In this document: in pieces, positions 59,871 to 64,000 of the stretch | How positions within the stretch are numbered: position 1 is the stretch's first letter | How the letters are laid out: each line of letters starts with the position of its first letter | NCBI GenBank assembly: GCA_019925795.1 | Contig: CM034304.1 | Coordinates: forward strand, 17,252,228-17,316,227 | Reading direction: 5' to 3' | Length of the DNA stretch: 64,000 bases | Source of the DNA: Dendrobium chrysotoxum | Lineage: Eukaryota; Streptophyta; Magnoliopsida; Asparagales; Orchidaceae | Notes under the pieces: generated by a model | Seen by the model: only the letters and a program-made list of their open reading frames with translations | What the model was told of the DNA's origin: nothing | Databases searched by the model: none | Made by a program: the position numbers and the translations under genes

Positions 59871-60058
59871 TCATCCGATTCGACTGCGAGGGGCCTCGGC
59901 CTAGCAAAATTTGATACATTGATTGCAAAGACGTCGTCCGTTTGGCATTCAAAGGTCATTTAACCCTTCAAGTGATGTGTTCCGTCAACGCGCGCATTGC
60001 CTAAATCGTCATTTTCGCCTCTTTTCGCATGGTTTTATGTGTAGGGGTCAACAACAGT

Positions 60059-61080
60059 TAGCAACCAGCCAATCAAGTGCACCATCCTCAATAAGAATAG
60101 ACATTCCTTTCCAGTGTTCTGTAGAGTATAACACATTATTCATTAGTAACCGGTCAAAAAATGATGTTGATTTATTGTTCAAAATCATGTAAATGCTAAC
60201 ATTACTTTGTGACAAAAAATAGGCTACATTGCCAAGAGTTTTTTGAGACATATGATGTTTGAATAATGTGTTACACTTCACAGGACACTGGAAATGAAAG
60301 TCTCTTCTAATTGATGATGGTACACTTAATTGGCTGGTTACTAATTATACAAATATTTGTTGATTTAATAAGACATCACATTGAACTTGCATTGTGTCAT
60401 TTGGCTTAAAATGGTATGTCATTTTGGGTCCTTATTGATTATCTTCTTAATCGTGAAAATTATTTTTGCTATTTGGAATGACAAGTGTTTCTTATCTACT
60501 CCATTACACATTATTAGTTCTGAATTGTTGCATGTTCCAGTAAGGATTTACTTGTATGTTATTATGACCTTTTCCTGAATTTTATCTTTCTTCTCTATAT
60601 ATTGGAATCCAAAATCACATTCTTTTAGGGTCCTAATTTATAATAGGAAATGAATATGAGTATAACTACATATCATATTTCACTCTTCAAGTATAGAAAG
60701 CTTTTTTATTTTAATTTTATCTTATGTTAACACTCTACTCGAAGTTATAACACTCATAAATATATAATATAAAAGGGTGATGGAGGGCCTAAAGATTTTA
60801 TTAGAAATATCAACCACTTGTTCTGAATTGGAGAGATGAGGATTGTCACTCCCCTTAGAAAACACAAGATAACGAATGAAATTTCAATTAATCATATTAT
60901 ATTTGATTCTTTCATGAAACATAGAAGTGTTGGTGATGTATGTTGCAAGGCATTTTTCATAGTATGTGCCCATAAGCTGTGTAATTGGAAAATTAAATTC
61001 TCCAGAAAGTCTTTCCCAACTGAAAGCCTAAATCAAGAATAACTACTAAAACATAAATATCAAATTAAGGATATTATAGT
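60059..61080. mobile_element. foldback element P1 (right part) and its tail
   Basis: An inner inverted repeat of about 85 bp (60059-60140 against 60259-60345: CAACCAGCCAATCAAGTGYACC and inverse) flanks a 120-bp loop. The right arm goes on to about 60625 and is followed by a unique tail to about 61080. The outer left arm lies at 52150-52259 beyond unit Q. No reading frame of note is present. Confidence 0.75.
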
Positions 61081-63000
61081 AGTAATAAGATTGTGTATAT
61101 GAACTCCTTTCCTAACCATACATTATTGAGAATTTCATGCTCTACTACACACTTTCTAAATTTTTTTAGAGAAGAATATTGATTTTGGATTCCAATATAT
61201 AGAAAATAAAGATATAATTCAGTAAATGTCACAGTAACATAGAAGAAGTTTTTTATTGGAATATGCAGGAATATAAAATTAATGATGAGTGATGGAGTAG
61301 ACAAGAAACCCTTGTCATTCCAAACAGTAAAAATAATTTTCATGGTTAAGAAGATAATCAATAGGGTCCATACATGTCAATGGCGCAAACTGGCACCCAC
61401 CATAGCTCATAGTGCGGCACAACAAACATACAATGCTATTTGCTTGGCACGGCGCAATGCATCAAAATAGAGCGCGCTATTTGCGCCATGCATGCGCAAT
61501 GGTGCAAATGGCGTGTGCTATTTTACTAATCTATTATAAGTTTCAAATTATAAATTATAATCACATTTTTAAGATTTATGTATTAATAGTATAATTAATT
61601 ATTAATTAATTAAACATCTAATTAATAAAATATTAACAAAATTCTTGGAATGGCAAGTGTTCAATATAAAACATATAATTACATTTTTGCTATTTGGCAG
61701 TATTTAGACTAAATTATGCTTAAATCTTGCTCAAATCTATTGATTTAAGTTTTTGTAAGATATAAAATTATCAGTTTTTTTGTTTGACAAGATATTTATA
61801 CTTAAATATTGCTCTAATCAACCTATTATTTTCTCTTTAAAGGTATTTAATATTAACAAATATATATTTTAATTATTTTATATTGTGCGTCATATTTAAA
61901 ATGGCGCGTGCCACGCTGTGCACTATTCGTCATGGTTCCACGGTAAAATTTGTGCCGTGGTGCACCATTTGCCATTAACAGGTATGATAGGGTCCTAAAA
62001 GTACATACCATTTTGAGCTAAATGACACAATACAAGTTCAATGTGATATTTTATTGAATTAAAAAATAATATACAATTAGTAACCAACTAACAAAGTGTA
62101 TCATCCTCAACAAGAGATTTTCATTTTCAGTGTCCTATAGAGTGTAACACATTATTCCTTCATAACAGGTCAAAAAATGAAGTTGATTTACAGGTTAGAA
62201 TTATGTAATTACTAACATTGCATCGTGGCAAAAAATTAGCTACATTGCCAAGAGTTTCTTGAGGCCATGATGCTTGAATAATGTGTACTTCACAAGATAC
62301 TTGAAAGAAAGATCTCTTCTTATTGAGGATGGTGCACTTGGTTGGTTGCTAATTATACAGTATTTACTGATTCAACAAGACATCAAATTGAATTTGCATT
62401 ATGCCATTTAGCTCAAAATATTATGTATTTTTGGGACCTTATTTATTATCCTTTTAATCTTAGAATTATTTTTTCTGTTTGGAATGACAAGTGTTCCTTA
62501 TTTAATCCATCACTCATCATTAGTTTTATATTACTACATGTTCCAGTAAGGAATTACTTGTATGTTACTGTGATATTTTTTGAAGTATATCTTTCTTTTC
62601 TATATATTGGAATTTAAAATCACATTATTTTGAGGCCCCTAATTTATAATAGAGAATGAGTATGATGTTTTGGAGTATACTCACGTAACATATTCTACTC
62701 TTCAAATATAAAGAGCTTTTCTATTTTAATTTTTATCTTACATTAACACTTCTCTCAAGTTGTAACACATATAAATATATAACATAGAAGGGAGGTAGAG
62801 GGCCTAAAGTTTTTATTAGAAATGTTAGTCACTTGTTCTGAATTGGAGAGATGAGTAGTGCCACACTCCATAGAAAACACAGATCACAAATGAATTTTCA
62901 ATCAAACATAATATATTTAATTCTTTCATGAAACATAGAAGTGTTGACAATGTATGTTGCAAGACATTTTTCACGGTACATGCCCACAAGCTGTATAATT
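61081..63000. mobile_element. foldback element P2 with arms of about 355 bp, split by a MITE
   Basis: The left arm runs from about 61181 (GATTTTGGATTCCAATATATAG) to 62170, interrupted by a 618-bp MITE. The right arm, 62270-62632, is its inverse. The loop matches that of P1, and the tail from 62633 repeats the P1 tail from 60625 in direct orientation until the LINE begins at 63001. P1 and P2 therefore form a head-to-tail pair. Confidence 0.8.
61369..61986. mobile_element. hAT-type MITE, 618 bp, target duplication ATAGGGTC
   Basis: The ends are CATACATGTCAATGGC and the near-inverse GCCATTAACAGGTATG. The perfect 8-bp duplication ATAGGGTC is at 61361-61368 and 61987-61994. The ends are GC-rich with repeated GGCGC and TGGTGCA words; the middle is AT-rich. 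No transposase is present. Confidence 0.9.
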
Positions 63001-64000
63001 ACAACAACAACAACATCAAGCCTTTATCCTACTAGGTGGGGTCGGCTACATGAATCCTTTTTCTCCATTGTGTCCTGTTAAAAGTCAAATTCTCGTTTAA
63101 ATCTAATAAAGAAAGATCATTTCTAATATTTTCTAACCAATTCTTTTTAGGTCTACCTTTACCTTTCTTAACATAAATCAAATTTAAGACCTCTACTTCC
63201 CTAACCGGGTCATCAGGAGGTCGCCGTTTTATGTGACCAAACCATCTAAGGCGACTCTCTCTAATCTTATCTTCCACTGGAGCTACTCCAACCTTTTCAC
63301 GAATATGCTCATTTCGTATCCTATCTCTAAGGGTAAAGCCACTCATCCACCTGAGCATCCTCATCTCTGCGACACTTAACTTAGAATTATGCTTCTCTTT
63401 TAATGGCCAACATTCGACACCATAAAGCATTGTAGGTCTCACCACCATCTTATAGAATTTTCCCTTAAGTTTGAGGGGTACTTTTCTATCGCACAATAAG
63501 CCCGATGCATTCCTCTACTTCAACCATCCAACTTGGATTCTGGTGATAATATCCGCATCTATTTCACCATCACTCTGAACAATAGATCCAAGATATCTAA
63601 AACGTATACTCTTATTAATGACTTAATCGCCCAAAGTCACAATCCCCTCACTAGTTCTATTATTACTAAAATTACACTCCATATATTCTGTTTTAGATCT
63701 TTTCAAGCGAAAACATTTAGACTCTAAGGTTGACCTCCACAATTCTAGTTTACCTTTAACTCGCTCTCTAGTCTTATCAACAAGAAGAATATCATCAGCA
63801 AAATGCATACACCAAGGTACATCCTGTTGCAAATGCCTAGTGAGAACATCCATGACTAAAGAAAAAAGATATGGGCTTAAGGCTGATCCTTGATGTAATC
63901 CAACTGAAATAGGGAAATACTTGGTCAAACCACCTTGTGTTTGAACACAAGTAATAGCTCTTGCATACATATCTTTAATGATTTGAATATAAGCGTTATT
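63001..64000 (-). pseudogene. RTE-like LINE, 3' end with RT C-terminal half
   Basis: The minus strand encodes the RT palm with GLHQGSALSPYLFSLVMD and the catalytic FADD near 63795, then FRYLGSIVQSDGEID, GWLK, CDRKVPLKLKGKFYK, and the C-terminal RLRWFGHIKRRP. Only two in-frame stops are seen (63623-63625 and near 63516), so it is fairly young. The element ends after a short TTG-repeat tail at 63000-63015 instead of a poly-A, as in plant RTE elements. The upstream part of the element lies beyond the window. It is inserted in the tail of foldback element P2. Confidence 0.93.

Larger units (their letters stand above)
52260..60053. mobile_element. unit Q: 7.8-kb non-coding TG...CA element with target duplication ACAGT
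   Basis: The unit starts TGTGGGCTCCG and ends GTAGGGGTCAACA. ACAGT flanks it at 52255-52259 and 60054-60058, and removal joins the two parts of foldback element P1 exactly. TG...CA ends with a 5-bp duplication point to LTR-retrotransposon integration. I find no gag or pol and no obvious pair of terminal direct repeats. It holds tandem blocks of 115, 148, 61 and 142 bp, a hairpin array, and a pyrimidine-rich tract. The stretches 55000-56240 and 56960-58700 hold no gene I can support. It may be a very long solo LTR or a deleted Tat/Ogre-type element, whose non-coding regions are known to carry tandem repeats. Confidence 0.72.

Noticed and set aside
1..64000. tRNA, rRNA or other classical RNA genes
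   Set aside because: I saw only short tRNA-complementary primer-binding sites of retrotransposons and no full cloverleaf or rRNA core sequence. Reading by eye is not exhaustive.

Overview
This window looks like nuclear DNA of a flowering plant with a transposon-rich genome. It is AT-rich and has no bacterial-style gene packing. It carries many decayed Ty1/copia and Ty3/gypsy retrotransposons, hAT and CACTA elements and a LINE. Its one convincing cellular gene, at 38.35-41.26 kb, is the 5' part of DNA ligase 6 (LIG6), a fusion of an SNM1/Artemis-type nuclease with an ATP-dependent DNA ligase that is known from plants. I cannot name the species.

1-24.8 kb is a nest of copia elements, resolved here from LTR ends and target-site duplications. 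The oldest is a minus-strand copia with its 5' LTR at 16880-24827, pol at 10.7-13.5 kb and a post-pol reading frame at 9.2-9.9 kb. A plus-strand relative sits inside it, ending in the LTR at 7424-9208. A second plus-strand element sits inside that one, with pol at 1-1.95 kb and its LTR at 3421-6546. A solo LTR (4099-5466, duplication GGATG) sits inside that LTR. The old 5' LTR was separately hit by a solo LTR (17288-18843, duplication ATCTT) and by a gypsy-type element with 2.1-kb LTRs and almost no internal region (20186-24760). A hAT-type MITE (11156-11727) sits in the old pol gene. These copia LTRs are full of short inverted repeats such as GATCGTCCAGGACGATC.

24.8-38.0 kb holds a minus-strand gypsy gag-pol remnant with its 5' LTR, a minus-strand copia pol fragment, a non-autonomous CACTA element, a plus-strand gypsy gag remnant with LTRs, a tandemly duplicated LTR, and a hAT-like element just upstream of LIG6.

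38.2-41.3 kb holds the LIG6 promoter region and its first three coding exons: the whole nuclease domain, a linker with a nuclear localisation signal and a PCNA-binding motif, and the first part of the ligase region. I could not find the remaining ligase exons downstream, so the gene is either truncated or has a very long next intron.

41.3-52.1 kb is gypsy debris. It includes a reverse transcriptase split by a GC-rich island of about 340 bp, and a complete small non-autonomous LTR element (48842-50737, duplication TTTTG).

52.26-60.05 kb is the most unusual part. It is a 7.8-kb TG...CA unit with a 5-bp duplication (ACAGT) that interrupts a foldback element. It has no recognisable coding domain and carries several different tandem-repeat blocks (115, 148, 61 and 142 bp). 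It also holds an array of five near-identical hairpins whose stems change in a compensatory way. The end of the window (60-64 kb) holds two copies of the foldback element, one containing another hAT-type MITE, and the 3' end of a minus-strand RTE-like LINE.
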